Positions 9,736-18,179 of a DNA stretch of 64,000 nucleotides are shown piece after piece. The stretch's first letter is position 1; each line of letters opens with the position of its first letter. The stretch spans positions 2,480,001-2,544,000 of the forward strand of contig NZ_CP108352.1 in NCBI RefSeq assembly GCF_036237275.1. The letters are read 5' to 3'. Origin of the DNA: Streptomyces sp. NBC_01353. GTDB lineage: Bacteria; Actinomycetota; Actinomycetes; Streptomycetales; Streptomycetaceae. A program made the position numbers and the translations under genes. The notes under the pieces were generated by a model that worked only from the letters and a program-made list of their open reading frames with translations, ran no database searches and was not told the DNA's origin.

Positions 9736-10631
9736 CCTCCTCGTCACTCTCGTCTCTCGCATGGGAACGCCGACGCGGTACGGTGTCCCGCTTCTGGAAG
9801 CAGTACCGGACCCACCGCGCCGGTCTCTACGGTCTGGCCGGGCTCGCCCTGATCGCCCTGCTCGCCCTCGCCGCACCGCTGATCGTCGGCGCGGACGTCC
9901 AATCGGTGACGAACGCCCCGGGTACGGCCCTGGAGTCGCCGAGCGCCGAATTCCCCCTCGGGACCGACCAGTTCGGGCGGTCGCTGCTCGGCCTGCTGGT
10001 CTGGGGAGCGCGGATCTCGCTGCTCGTCGGCCTGCTCGCGGCGGCGCTGTCGGTCGCCATCGGCACACTCGTCGGCATCATCGCGGGCCACTACGGCGGA
10101 TGGTTCTCGACCGTCGTCATGCGGATCACCGACTGGTTCCTCGTGATGCCGGCCCTGGTCCTCGCGATCGTGCTCGCGACCGTGCTGTCCCGCTCGATGT
10201 GGACGGTGATCCTGGCGATCGGCATCACCAGCTGGCCGACGACGGCCCGGCTGGTGCGGGCCCAGACGATCGCGGTGGAGTCGAGGCCGTACATCGAACG
10301 GGCCACCGCGCTGGGCGGCGGACACGGCCACATCATGAGCCGGCACGTGCTGCCCAACGTGATGCCGCTGGTGCTCGCGCAGACCACGCTCGGCATCTCC
10401 ACCGCGATCCTCACCGAGGCGACACTCGCCTTCCTCGGCCTCGGCGATCCGACGGTGGTGTCCTGGGGAGGAATGCTCCAGGACGCGCGGGAGGCGGGCG
10501 CGGTCTCCTCGGGTCACTGGTGGTATCTCGCCCCGCCCGGGATCGCGATCGCGCTGGTCGCGCTCGCGTTCACGCTGTGCGGGCGGGCGGTCGAGTCCGT
10601 GCTGAACCCGAAGCTGGGAGTGGGTCGATGA
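9732..10631 (+). CDS. Peptide ABC transporter permease, DppC/OppC type
   Basis: 299 residues from the ATG at 9732, chosen because it overlaps the upstream stop by four bases (ATGA). The N-terminal helix is followed by the GTDQFGRSLLGLLVWGARIS segment that marks DppC-type subunits. The EAA loop is YIERATALGGGHGHIMSRHV. About six helices in total. It should form a heterodimeric channel with the preceding permease. The stop again overlaps the next start by four bases. Confidence 0.92.
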   Translation: MTSSSLSSLAWERRRGTVSRFWKQYRTHRAGLYGLAGLALIALLALAAPLIVGADVQSVTNAPGTALESPSAEFPLGTDQFGRSLLGLLVWGARISLLVGLLAAALSVAIGTLVGIIAGHYGGWFSTVVMRITDWFLVMPALVLAIVLATVLSRSMWTVILAIGITSWPTTARLVRAQTIAVESRPYIERATALGGGHGHIMSRHVLPNVMPLVLAQTTLGISTAILTEATLAFLGLGDPTVVSWGGMLQDAREAGAVSSGHWWYLAPPGIAIALVALAFTLCGRAVESVLNPKLGVGR

Positions 10632-11593
10632 GCCTGCTGGAGGTACGGAATCTGAGCGTGACGTACGGGTCGGGGGCGGCAGCCGTCCCCGCCGTGCGGG
10701 GGATCGATCTGACCCTGGCCGCCGGGCAGAAGCTCGGGGTCGCGGGCGAGTCGGGCTGCGGGAAGTCGACGATGGCGCTCGCGCTGCTGCGCCTGCTGCC
10801 GCCGTCTGCCCGGCTGACCGGGGAGATCCTGCTCGACGGCGAGGACGTCCTCGCCATGAAGTGGGGACGGCTGCGGGCCGTGCGCTGGGCGGGGGCGTCG
10901 ATCGTCTTCCAGGGCGCGATGCACTCGCTCAACGCGGTGCACAGGATCGGCGAACAGATCGCCGAGCCGCTGCTCACCCACGGGCGCTCCACCCCGGCGG
11001 CCGCACGCAAGCGGGTCGGGGAGCTCCTGGAGCACGTCGGGCTGCCGGCCGCGCGAGCGGCGGCCTATCCGCACGAACTGTCCGGCGGGCAGCGCCAGCG
11101 GGTGATGATCGCGATGGCGCTCGCCTGCGATCCCCGGCTGATCGTGGCCGACGAGCCGACGACGGCGCTGGACGTGATGATCCAGGCGCAGATCCTGCGG
11201 CTGATCGAGCGTCTGGTGGCCGACGACGAGATCGGTCTGCTGATGATCAGCCACGATCTCGCCGTGCTCGCCGACACCTGCGACCGGCTCGCGGTGATGT
11301 ACGCGGGGCGGGTGGTGGAGGAGGGTCCGGCCCGGGCCGTGTACGACGCGGCCGCGCACCCGTACGGGCGGGCGCTGTCCTCGGCCTTCCCGAGGATCGG
11401 CGACCCGGCGTCCCGGCGGGCTCCGCGCGGGCTCCCGGGCGATCCGCCGGACCCGGCGGATCTGCCGGTCGGCTGCGCGTTCCACCCGCGCTGCCCGATG
11501 GCGGTGGAGGTGTGCGGCGAGCAGGACCAGGAACTGCGGGAGGCGGGCGCGGGGCGCCGGGCCGCCTGCGTACACGTAGGGAGTGGCTCGTGA
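10628..11593 (+). CDS. Peptide ABC transporter ATPase, DppD/OppD type
   Basis: 321 residues from the ATG at 10628 (four-base overlap with the permease stop). Walker A is GESGCGKST at residues 40-48, the ABC signature is LSGGQRQRV near 151, and Walker B is RLIVADEPTTALD. The C-terminal oligopeptide-transporter extension contains LPVGCAFHPRCPMA, the cysteine-bearing tail of DppD/OppD proteins. All catalytic motifs look intact, so it should power uptake together with the next gene. Confidence 0.93.
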   Translation: MSLLEVRNLSVTYGSGAAAVPAVRGIDLTLAAGQKLGVAGESGCGKSTMALALLRLLPPSARLTGEILLDGEDVLAMKWGRLRAVRWAGASIVFQGAMHSLNAVHRIGEQIAEPLLTHGRSTPAAARKRVGELLEHVGLPAARAAAYPHELSGGQRQRVMIAMALACDPRLIVADEPTTALDVMIQAQILRLIERLVADDEIGLLMISHDLAVLADTCDRLAVMYAGRVVEEGPARAVYDAAAHPYGRALSSAFPRIGDPASRRAPRGLPGDPPDPADLPVGCAFHPRCPMAVEVCGEQDQELREAGAGRRAACVHVGSGS

Positions 11594-12669
11594 ATCCGTT
11601 GACACCTGACGGCGGCGCGCCCGAGGCGGGCTCGCCGGTCCGGGCCGGGGCGTCGAGCGCCGCACCGCCCGCACCCGTGCCGTCGACTCCCCTGTTGTCG
11701 GCGACCGGACTGAAGGTCACCTTCCCCGGACGGCGGGGCGCGCCGGCCGCCCGCGCGGTGGACGGGGTGGACCTGGACATCGGCGCGGGCGAGATCGTGG
11801 CACTGGTCGGCGAGTCGGGGTGCGGCAAGACCACGCTGGCCCGCTCGCTGCTCGGTCTGGTGCCACCGACGTCCGGGACCGTCACCTTCGCCGGGGAGCC
11901 TCTGTCGTACACCTCCCGAGCCCTCAAGGCGTACCGGAAGCGGGCGCAGTTGGTCCTCCAGGACCCCAGCGGCTCGCTGAATCCGCGCCACACGGTGTAC
12001 GACGCCGTGGCCGAGGGGCTGCGGATCCACGGCTACGCGGGGGACGAGCGGGCCGCCGTCGGGGAGGCCCTGTCACGGGCCGGACTGCGCCCGCCGGAGC
12101 GCTTCTTCCTGCGCTACCCGCACGAGCTGTCCGGCGGGCAGCGTCAGCGGGTCGTCATCGCGGGCGCGCTGGTCCTCCAGCCCGAGCTGATCGTCGCGGA
12201 CGAGCCGGTGGCCTCACTGGACGCCTCGGTACGGGGCGAGATCCTGGCGCTGCTGCTGCGCCTCCGGGACGAACTGGGTCTGTCGGCACTGGTCGTCACG
12301 CACGACCTGGGTCTCGCGTGGAACATCGCGGACAGGGTGGCGGTGATGTACCTGGGGCGGATCGTGGAGACCGGGACGGTGGAGTCCGTACTGACCTCAC
12401 CTCAGCACCCGTACACCCGGGCCCTGTTGTCGGTCCTGCCGGAGTCGGAGGGCGAGCCGGTGGTCCTGACCGGCGAGCCCCCGGACCCGGCCCGCATCCC
12501 GTCCGGGTGCCGCTTCCACGCCCGCTGCCAGGTCCTGGCCTCGGGGGAGGCGTCCGCCGTCGCGGACCGCTGCCGGGGCGAGGACCTGCCGGTGCTGGGC
12601 GGCAGCGGGGCGCGGGACGTGGCGTGTCACTGGGTGCGCGACGGGGCGGAGGTCACGAGCGGGCGCTGA
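11590..12669 (+). CDS. Peptide ABC transporter ATPase, DppF/OppF type
   Basis: 359 residues from a GTG at 11590 overlapping the previous stop (GTGA). A Pro/Ala-rich head of about 35 residues precedes the ATPase core. Walker A is GESGCGKTT near residues 75-83, the signature is LSGGQRQRV, and Walker B is LIVADEPVASLD. The C-terminal extension includes RIPSGCRFHARC. It is the second nucleotide-binding subunit of the importer and the last gene of the operon; two hairpins follow. Confidence 0.93.
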   Translation: MNPLTPDGGAPEAGSPVRAGASSAAPPAPVPSTPLLSATGLKVTFPGRRGAPAARAVDGVDLDIGAGEIVALVGESGCGKTTLARSLLGLVPPTSGTVTFAGEPLSYTSRALKAYRKRAQLVLQDPSGSLNPRHTVYDAVAEGLRIHGYAGDERAAVGEALSRAGLRPPERFFLRYPHELSGGQRQRVVIAGALVLQPELIVADEPVASLDASVRGEILALLLRLRDELGLSALVVTHDLGLAWNIADRVAVMYLGRIVETGTVESVLTSPQHPYTRALLSVLPESEGEPVVLTGEPPDPARIPSGCRFHARCQVLASGEASAVADRCRGEDLPVLGGSGARDVACHWVRDGAEVTSGR

Positions 12670-12701
12670 CGGGCGCCGGAGGCGTCTGCGCGGCGCCCGT
12701 C
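12668..12701 (+). terminator. Hairpin at the end of the peptide ABC operon
   Basis: A perfect 11-bp stem (GACGGGCGCCG at 12668-12678 with its complement at 12691-12701) and a 12-nt loop begin right at the operon's last stop codon. No T-run follows. It lies in the convergent gap between this operon and ribF. Confidence 0.65.
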
Positions 12702-12727
12702 CGGGGCTGCGGGGCGGGCTCGACCCG

Positions 12728-12749
12728 GACCGGCGCCGCGGCGCCGGTC
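12728..12749 (-). terminator. Hairpin at the end of the ribF transcript
   Basis: A 22-nt perfect palindrome (GACCGGCGC stem, CGCG centre) overlaps the ribF stop codon. With the facing hairpin at 12668-12701 it probably insulates the two convergent transcripts. Confidence 0.55.
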
Positions 12750-13704
12750 AGCTCTTGCGGTCGTACGCCTCGGTCAGTTCACGGCAGCGCTTCACGTCGC
12801 CGGCCATCGCTTCCAACAGATCGTCCAGGGTGTCGAACTTCAGCATCCCGCGGACGTACGCCAGGAAGTCCACGGCCACGTGCAGGCCGTACAGGTCGAG
12901 CCCTTCGCGGTCGATCGCATACGCCTCGACGGTCCGCTCGGTGCCGTCGAACTGGGGGTTGGTGCCGACCGAGATCGCGGCCGGCATCCGCTCCCCCGCG
13001 GCCGTCAGCCAGCCGGCGTACACGCCGTCGGCCGGGATGGCGGTGTGCGGCAGGGTCTCGACGTTGGCGGTCGGGAAGCCGAGCTCGCGGCCGCGCTGGG
13101 CGCCGCGGACGACGATGCCCTCGACGCGGTGCGGGCGGCCGAGGATCTCGCCGGCGCCTTCCATGTCGCCCTCGGCGACCAGGCGGCGGGTGAGCGTGGA
13201 GGAGAACGGCTCGCCGCCGCCCGCCGTACCGCTCACGTAGAGGTCGACGACCTCGACCTCGTAGTCGTAGGTGGCGCCGAGCTCGGCCAGGAAGTCGACG
13301 TTGCCGGCGGCCCGGTGGCCGAAGCGGAAGTTCGGGCCTTCGATGACGGCCTTCGCGTGCAGCTTGTCGACGAGGACCTTCACGATGAAGTCCGCCGGGG
13401 AGAGCTGCGAGAACTCGGCCGTGAAGGGCAGGACGAGCACCGCGTCCACGCCCAGCTTGGCCATCAGCTCCGCGCGCCGGTGGTGCGGGGCGAGCAGGGG
13501 CGGGTGGCTGCCGGGCCTTACGACCTCGGAGGGGTGCGGGTCGAAGGTGACGACGACCGAGGGGACGCCGAGCTCGCGGGCGCGGTCCACCGCCCGCCCG
13601 ATGATCAGCTGGTGCCCGCGGTGCACACCGTCGTAGGAGCCGATGGTGACGACGCTGCGCCCCCAGTCCTGGGGGATGTCCTCCAAGCCACGCCAGCGCT
13701 GCAC
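12748..13704 (-). CDS. ribF: Bifunctional riboflavin kinase / FAD synthetase RibF
   Basis: 318 residues from a GTG at 13702-13704 (MQRWRGLEDIP), chosen because GAGGAG lies about 8 nt upstream; an in-frame start 20 codons earlier is less likely. The N-terminal FAD synthetase domain has GSYDGVHRGHQ and VVTFDPHPSEV. The C-terminal riboflavin kinase domain has GRELGFPTANVE and DGVYAGW. It makes FMN, then FAD, from riboflavin in the cytoplasm. It lies 31 nt downstream of the giant pseudo-trypsin gene on the same strand, so the two are probably co-transcribed. I see no FMN riboswitch upstream. Confidence 0.95.
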   Translation of the reverse strand: MQRWRGLEDIPQDWGRSVVTIGSYDGVHRGHQLIIGRAVDRARELGVPSVVVTFDPHPSEVVRPGSHPPLLAPHHRRAELMAKLGVDAVLVLPFTAEFSQLSPADFIVKVLVDKLHAKAVIEGPNFRFGHRAAGNVDFLAELGATYDYEVEVVDLYVSGTAGGGEPFSSTLTRRLVAEGDMEGAGEILGRPHRVEGIVVRGAQRGRELGFPTANVETLPHTAIPADGVYAGWLTAAGERMPAAISVGTNPQFDGTERTVEAYAIDREGLDLYGLHVAVDFLAYVRGMLKFDTLDDLLEAMAGDVKRCRELTEAYDRKS

Positions 13705-13735
13705 TGTGACCGCTCCTCGTCCGCCTGTTCGCCGA

Positions 13736-16700
13736 TTACGCAGGTCTAAGACTGCCATGCCCACGGCCGTCGTCTCGCATCGGCATGGAACTGCCGAGGC
13801 TCAGGACCGTGCGGCGGGTGCCTGGGCCTACGACGGAGGTCCATTCCGCCGGGGCGGCGGTGAGCCAGCCGGCCAGCTGGGCGGCGAAGGCGGGGACTTC
13901 GCGGGCGAGCTCGACGAGGCGTCTGTCGAGGCAGGTGGCGCCCTCGGGGGTGCGGACGAGGAGGAGGCCGGCGCGGTGGACGAGGTCGCGGGTACGGACC
14001 TCGGTGCGCCGCTCGCAGCCGAGGGCGGCGGCGCGCAGCAGGGCGTCGAGGACGGCCAGGTCCCGGGCCTCGTACCGCTCGTGGTCGAGCAGGATGTCGA
14101 GGAGTTCGGTGCGCAGGAGGCGGGAGGCGCCGGTGCCGGGGGCGGCGAACACGGGGGCGAGGGCGCTGCGGACCTGGACGGGGCGGTTCTTGAGGAGGCC
14201 GGTGACGAGCGGGAAGAGGATCGCGCGGGCGGCCGGTCCGTGTTCGAGGCGGCGGTCGACGAAGGCGGCGGCGTGGCGGGCGCCGTCGGGGTGGCGGTCG
14301 ACGTACTCGCGCACGAGGGCGGCGGCGCGGCGGGCGAGGGTGGGGGTGGTGACCTCGGCGAGAGCGCGGAGCACCTCGCCTGCGGCCTCCCCCGGGCCGT
14401 GCAGGCGGGTCTGGAAGGCGGCGAGGACCGGTTCGGGGTGGGTGGGGAGCGCGGCGGCGAGCGCGCACGCGGGGACGCGGGGGTCGGTGAGGGCGCGGGG
14501 CAGGTGGCGGGAGCGGGTGTGCGGGTCGCGGACGAGGAGGCCGAGGGCGGGGCCGTGAAGGGCGGCGTCGCCGGGGCGGGCGAGCAGGGCGAGGGCCGTG
14601 TAGCGGAGGAGTTCGCGGTCGGGTCCGGTCGTGGCGCGCTCGGCGACGAGGCACCCGTACGCGGCGGCGGCGGCCCGACGGGCGGGGCGCCCGTCGTCGT
14701 GGGCCCATCGGTCGACGGCCCGGCACAGGGCGGACGGCTCGTCCTCGGCAAGGGCGGTGAGCAGCCCGTGGGCGAGCGGATGGGCGGTGGCGACGAGGGC
14801 TTCGCAGAGGTCGTCGACGGCGAGGTTCCGATGGGTGTGCAGCAGCGCCTGCGCGGCGGTGGCCACGGTGGCGTCCGGCGCGGCGGCCAACGCCCGCGTG
14901 TCCCCGAACCAACGACAGAGCAACGGCTGCACACCTCGGGGCTCGGCGACAAGCCGAGCGGCGACGGCATCGAGAAACCGCGGCACCCCATCGCCCCCGG
15001 GGGCGGCATCGGCGGGCACGACCCGCCGCAGGAGATCCATCCGCTCCCCTTCCCCGATACGCAACGCTTCCCAGAAGGCGGGCCCGAAGGGCGCGAAGGC
15101 GCCGGCGAGGGGGGCGGGGGCGTACGGGCCGGCGGACCCGGGTGGGTCGGCGGACCCGGGCCAGCTGGGCTGGCCGGCGGACCCGGGCCAGCTGGGCTGG
15201 CCGGCGGACCCGGACGGGCCGGCGGACCCGGACTGGCCGGCGGACCCGGACTGGCCGGGCCAGCTGGGCGGGTCGGCGGGGCCGGGCGGGTCGGCGGGCT
15301 GATGCGCCTGCCGCCTGCCTGGCGACCCAGTCGGCTGGTGTGCCTGCGGCCCGCCGGGCGGCCCGGATGGGGCTGACATCCCGGACGGGGCGAGGGCCCG
15401 CTGGGCGGGCAGGGGCCTTGGGGCCGATCTCTGCGGCGGGGGTGGCGGCCCGGTGCCGATGTGGTCGGCGACGTGGCGGAGGACCGGGAGGTAGGGCTTG
15501 AGGTCCGGGAGGCGTAGCAGGGTCTGGGACAGGAGTTGGGCGCCCCACCAGGCGGCGTCGGAGGACTCAAGGTCCGTGGCGGACAGGCGGTCGAGGGCGT
15601 CGGCCAGGGCCGTCAGGCGCGGCCCGAGTGCGGCCGGGCCCTGTTCGCGGTCCAGAAGGAGCAGGGCCTGGACGACCGGGCCGATCCGGTGGCGGGGCAC
15701 GGGGAGCGAGCTCGGGGGCTCCCCGCCGGTGCCGTGCGCGCCGGGCGGCGGGGGCACGTGTCCCGGCGGCATGGCGCGAGGCGCCCCAGGGCGGGACGGG
15801 AGCCGGACCGGCGCGCTCTCGTGCCAGCGGTGGACGAGCGCGTGAAGGGCACCGTCGACGTCCAGGTGAGCCCCCTGGATCCAGTCGGCGAGCTCCTCGT
15901 GACCGAAGCGGTAGCCGGATCCGGCGGGAACGACGAGGCCCTCCGTGAGGACGGCGGACGCCCAGCCGGTCCGCCACGGGAAGATCTCCTCGAAGGACTC
16001 CCGGTCCAGTTCCCCCTGCCCCGGCCCGAGGCACCGACGCGCGGCCTCGTGAACCTGCCCGGCCACCCGTGCCGCGAGCCGCCGCACGGCGGTACCCCGT
16101 GGGAGTGGGCGGGACCCGGCGGCGATCCGTACCGCGACGCGCAGGCACATCAGGTCCAGGTAGGCGCCGAAGATCTCCTCCCGCCCGGGGCGTCCGGGCA
16201 CATCACCGGGCAGCGCCTCGCGCACCTCGGCGAGCAGCCGTAGCGCGAGCGGATGCCGCGCGTCGTCGATCCCCAGATCGATCCCACGGAGCCCGTATCG
16301 CCCCAGGGCCGCGGCCGCCTCACCCTCGGCCAGGTCCCCGATCAGCACCGCACCGGCGGCACGGGCCGACGACCTCGGTACGTGGACCGGCTCGCATCCG
16401 CCGCCGCTGGGCTCCGCACCGGAAAGGCCCGGACCTTCGCCCCCATCCGGAGCGGTCGGAGCCCAGCCCGCCGACCGGCCGGGGTCGAACCGTCCGTGTC
16501 CAGCCTCGCCCGGCGGGCCGAACGCCCCGTCGCGGGGCCCCGGCACGGACCAAGGCCCAGACACCCCCTCCCCGGCCCCCGCCACGGTTCCCGCCTCACG
16601 CCCACCCAACCCAGTCCTTGGGCCACGGCAGGCGCCCGATTCCGTGCTCCCCCAGCGCTCCTGGCCAGGCAGTCGCCGTCCGTCGCCCCCGTCACCCGCC

Positions 16701-17965
16701 CCGTGGCCAGTGCCGGCGCCCGCTTCGGCGCCACCCCGACGCCCCACCCCGGACGCGCGCCCTCCACCATGCAGGGACTCCGGCGCGTACAGGCCGCTCG
16801 CCTGGTCCCAGTGTTCCGGGCGGCAGCCGAGCATCAGGCGGGTGCCGTGGGTGTGGAGCCAGGATTCCGTGCCCTTCGTCCAGGCGGAGAGGCGGTGGGC
16901 GAGAGTCGGGGGCATCTCCTCCGGGCCGTCGAGGATCACGAGCAGCGGGCGGCCCGCCTCGCGGGCGAGGGCGGCGGCCCGTTCCGGGGTCGCGGTGGTG
17001 GCGTCGCCGCGTGTGCCGGTCGTCGCGACGATCCGGCCGGCCTGGCGCAGGACGCGGGCGACGGCGTCGGCGACCGAGGTGTCCTCCGCGCGCAGGTCCG
17101 CGCCGCGCAGCCAGACGGTGGGCGCGGGCTCGGCGCCCCGGGCGCGGTCGGCGCAGTGGGCCGCGAGCGCGGTGGTACGGCCGGTGCCGGGCGCGCCGAC
17201 GAGCGCGAGGACCACCGCGCCGCCCTGGGCGAACGCGGCGAACTCCCGGACGCACACGGCCCGTTCGACGGGCTCGCCCCATCCCCTGGGGCCGCCGGCC
17301 GAGCCGAGGGAGGTGGCGGTGAGTTCCAGGACGCCCGCCAGGTTCAGGTCCTGGCCGTAGCAGGGGACCGTCGCCGCGTTCCGTCGCAGCAGCGCGGCCA
17401 GCGGCTCCACGGCCGCGAGGGAGACCGCGTACCCGGCCGCGTCGCGGCGGTCGCCGTGCAGCGCGGTACCGAGGACCGCGACCACGGCTCCGGTCCCGGG
17501 GTCCACGACCGGCCCCCCGGCCGCCCACCCACCGAGGCGCAGCGCCTCCGCGCCCTCGGTGCCGATGGCCAGCTCCAGGGCGTGGCCGAGGACATGGAAG
17601 CGATCGGTGGCGGTGTACGTGACGGACCCACAGCCCAGGACCCGCGCCTCGCGCCAGCCGTGCGCGGCGATCCGTACGTACGTTCCGGCCTCGATCTGGG
17701 TCCGGGGCGAGACCGGCAGCGGGCGGACCCCGAGCCCCTCGGTCCGTACGAGCGCGAGACCGGCCTCGGGGAGGGCCGTGATGGCGTCGGCCTCGGCGAG
17801 GCACATCCGCTCGTCGGCGGCGTGCAGCACGATCCGTACGAGCCCGTCGACGGCCTCGTGGCTGGTGACGACGGTCCCCCGGTCGTCGGCCACGAAGCCC
17901 GTTCCGCGCGGACGGCCCGCCAGATCGCAGATCCGTACCAGCGTCGCCAGGTCCCCGCGTCCCAT
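13736..17965 (-). CDS. Giant pseudo-trypsin / P-loop NTPase protein of unknown function
   Basis: 1,409 residues from the ATG at 17963-17965. Residues 1-200 resemble a trypsin-like fold: GTGFVADDRGTVVTSHEAV keeps the His (36). The Asp position reads EAGLALV, and the active-site GDSGGP is WAAGGPVV (147-154), so Asp and Ser are missing. Residues 250-390 form a P-loop domain: Walker A GAPGTGRTT (257-265) with Arg for Lys, Walker B LLVILDGPEE, and a CRPEHW stretch as in STAND/AAA ATPases. A Gly-rich insert (about 397-560) and a Pro/Ser/Gly repeat (about 855-945) flank helical segments. The C-terminal 450 residues are Ala/Leu-rich helical repeats. No membrane segment. Sits between truB and ribF. 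Confidence 0.82.
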   Translation of the reverse strand: MGRGDLATLVRICDLAGRPRGTGFVADDRGTVVTSHEAVDGLVRIVLHAADERMCLAEADAITALPEAGLALVRTEGLGVRPLPVSPRTQIEAGTYVRIAAHGWREARVLGCGSVTYTATDRFHVLGHALELAIGTEGAEALRLGGWAAGGPVVDPGTGAVVAVLGTALHGDRRDAAGYAVSLAAVEPLAALLRRNAATVPCYGQDLNLAGVLELTATSLGSAGGPRGWGEPVERAVCVREFAAFAQGGAVVLALVGAPGTGRTTALAAHCADRARGAEPAPTVWLRGADLRAEDTSVADAVARVLRQAGRIVATTGTRGDATTATPERAAALAREAGRPLLVILDGPEEMPPTLAHRLSAWTKGTESWLHTHGTRLMLGCRPEHWDQASGLYAPESLHGGGRASGVGRRGGAEAGAGTGHGAGDGGDGRRLPGQERWGSTESGACRGPRTGLGGREAGTVAGAGEGVSGPWSVPGPRDGAFGPPGEAGHGRFDPGRSAGWAPTAPDGGEGPGLSGAEPSGGGCEPVHVPRSSARAAGAVLIGDLAEGEAAAALGRYGLRGIDLGIDDARHPLALRLLAEVREALPGDVPGRPGREEIFGAYLDLMCLRVAVRIAAGSRPLPRGTAVRRLAARVAGQVHEAARRCLGPGQGELDRESFEEIFPWRTGWASAVLTEGLVVPAGSGYRFGHEELADWIQGAHLDVDGALHALVHRWHESAPVRLPSRPGAPRAMPPGHVPPPPGAHGTGGEPPSSLPVPRHRIGPVVQALLLLDREQGPAALGPRLTALADALDRLSATDLESSDAAWWGAQLLSQTLLRLPDLKPYLPVLRHVADHIGTGPPPPPQRSAPRPLPAQRALAPSGMSAPSGPPGGPQAHQPTGSPGRRQAHQPADPPGPADPPSWPGQSGSAGQSGSAGPSGSAGQPSWPGSAGQPSWPGSADPPGSAGPYAPAPLAGAFAPFGPAFWEALRIGEGERMDLLRRVVPADAAPGGDGVPRFLDAVAARLVAEPRGVQPLLCRWFGDTRALAAAPDATVATAAQALLHTHRNLAVDDLCEALVATAHPLAHGLLTALAEDEPSALCRAVDRWAHDDGRPARRAAAAAYGCLVAERATTGPDRELLRYTALALLARPGDAALHGPALGLLVRDPHTRSRHLPRALTDPRVPACALAAALPTHPEPVLAAFQTRLHGPGEAAGEVLRALAEVTTPTLARRAAALVREYVDRHPDGARHAAAFVDRRLEHGPAARAILFPLVTGLLKNRPVQVRSALAPVFAAPGTGASRLLRTELLDILLDHERYEARDLAVLDALLRAAALGCERRTEVRTRDLVHRAGLLLVRTPEGATCLDRRLVELAREVPAFAAQLAGWLTAAPAEWTSVVGPGTRRTVLSLGSSMPMRDDGRGHGSLRPA
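15131..15257 (-). repeat. 18/27-nt tandem repeats inside the pseudo-trypsin gene
   Basis: Six consecutive units beginning GGCGGACCCGG (plus strand), of 18 or 27 nt, keep the reading frame. They encode a Pro/Ser/Gly-rich linker with motifs such as GQPSWPGSA and GSAGPSGSAG. Two 27-nt units are near-identical, suggesting recent duplication. Confidence 0.8.
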
Positions 17966-17990
17966 GGTGTCGACGGTAGGTCGGTGGTGA

Positions 17991-18086
17991 TCACTCCGAG
18001 AAGCGCACCGGACGAACGCGCCCCCCAGCGCTCCCCCGTTTCACTCCGAGCGCCTGCCCGAAGGGGTGAATGAGGGGTTCGGAGTG
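17991..18086. promoter_or_regulatory. Three copies of CACTCCGA upstream of the pseudo-trypsin gene
   Basis: TCACTCCGAG occurs at 17991-18000 and again at 18041-18050, exactly 50 nt apart, and the core CACTCCGA recurs inverted at 18079-18086 (TCGGAGTG). All lie in the 214-nt gap between truB and the pseudo-trypsin gene. They could be operators; no regulator is implied by the sequence. Confidence 0.4.
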
Positions 18087-18111
18087 GATAGACAGTCCCC
18101 GGAGGGGGATC

Positions 18112-18143
18112 GTGGAGCGGGCACGCGCGCGTGCCCGCTCCAC
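18112..18143 (-). terminator. Perfect 32-nt palindrome after truB
   Basis: The 32 bases are completely self-complementary (arm GTGGAGCGGGCACG, centre CGCG). The palindrome lies 36 nt past the truB stop. It lacks a T-run but is one of the most stable hairpins in the window. It probably ends most rimP-to-truB transcripts, leaving the next two genes under their own promoter. Confidence 0.7.
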
Positions 18144-18179
18144 CATGATCAGGGCCATCGGCCCATGCGCAAGGGCCGC

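Noticed and set aside
13705-13735. Possible FMN riboswitch before ribF
   Set aside because: Only 31 nt separate ribF from the upstream gene, too short for the RFN fold.
13643-15376. Long plus-strand open frame opposite the pseudo-trypsin gene
   Set aside because: It is Gly/Glu-rich and low in complexity, and matches no family. High-G+C antisense frames are commonly open, and the minus-strand reading gives recognisable motifs.
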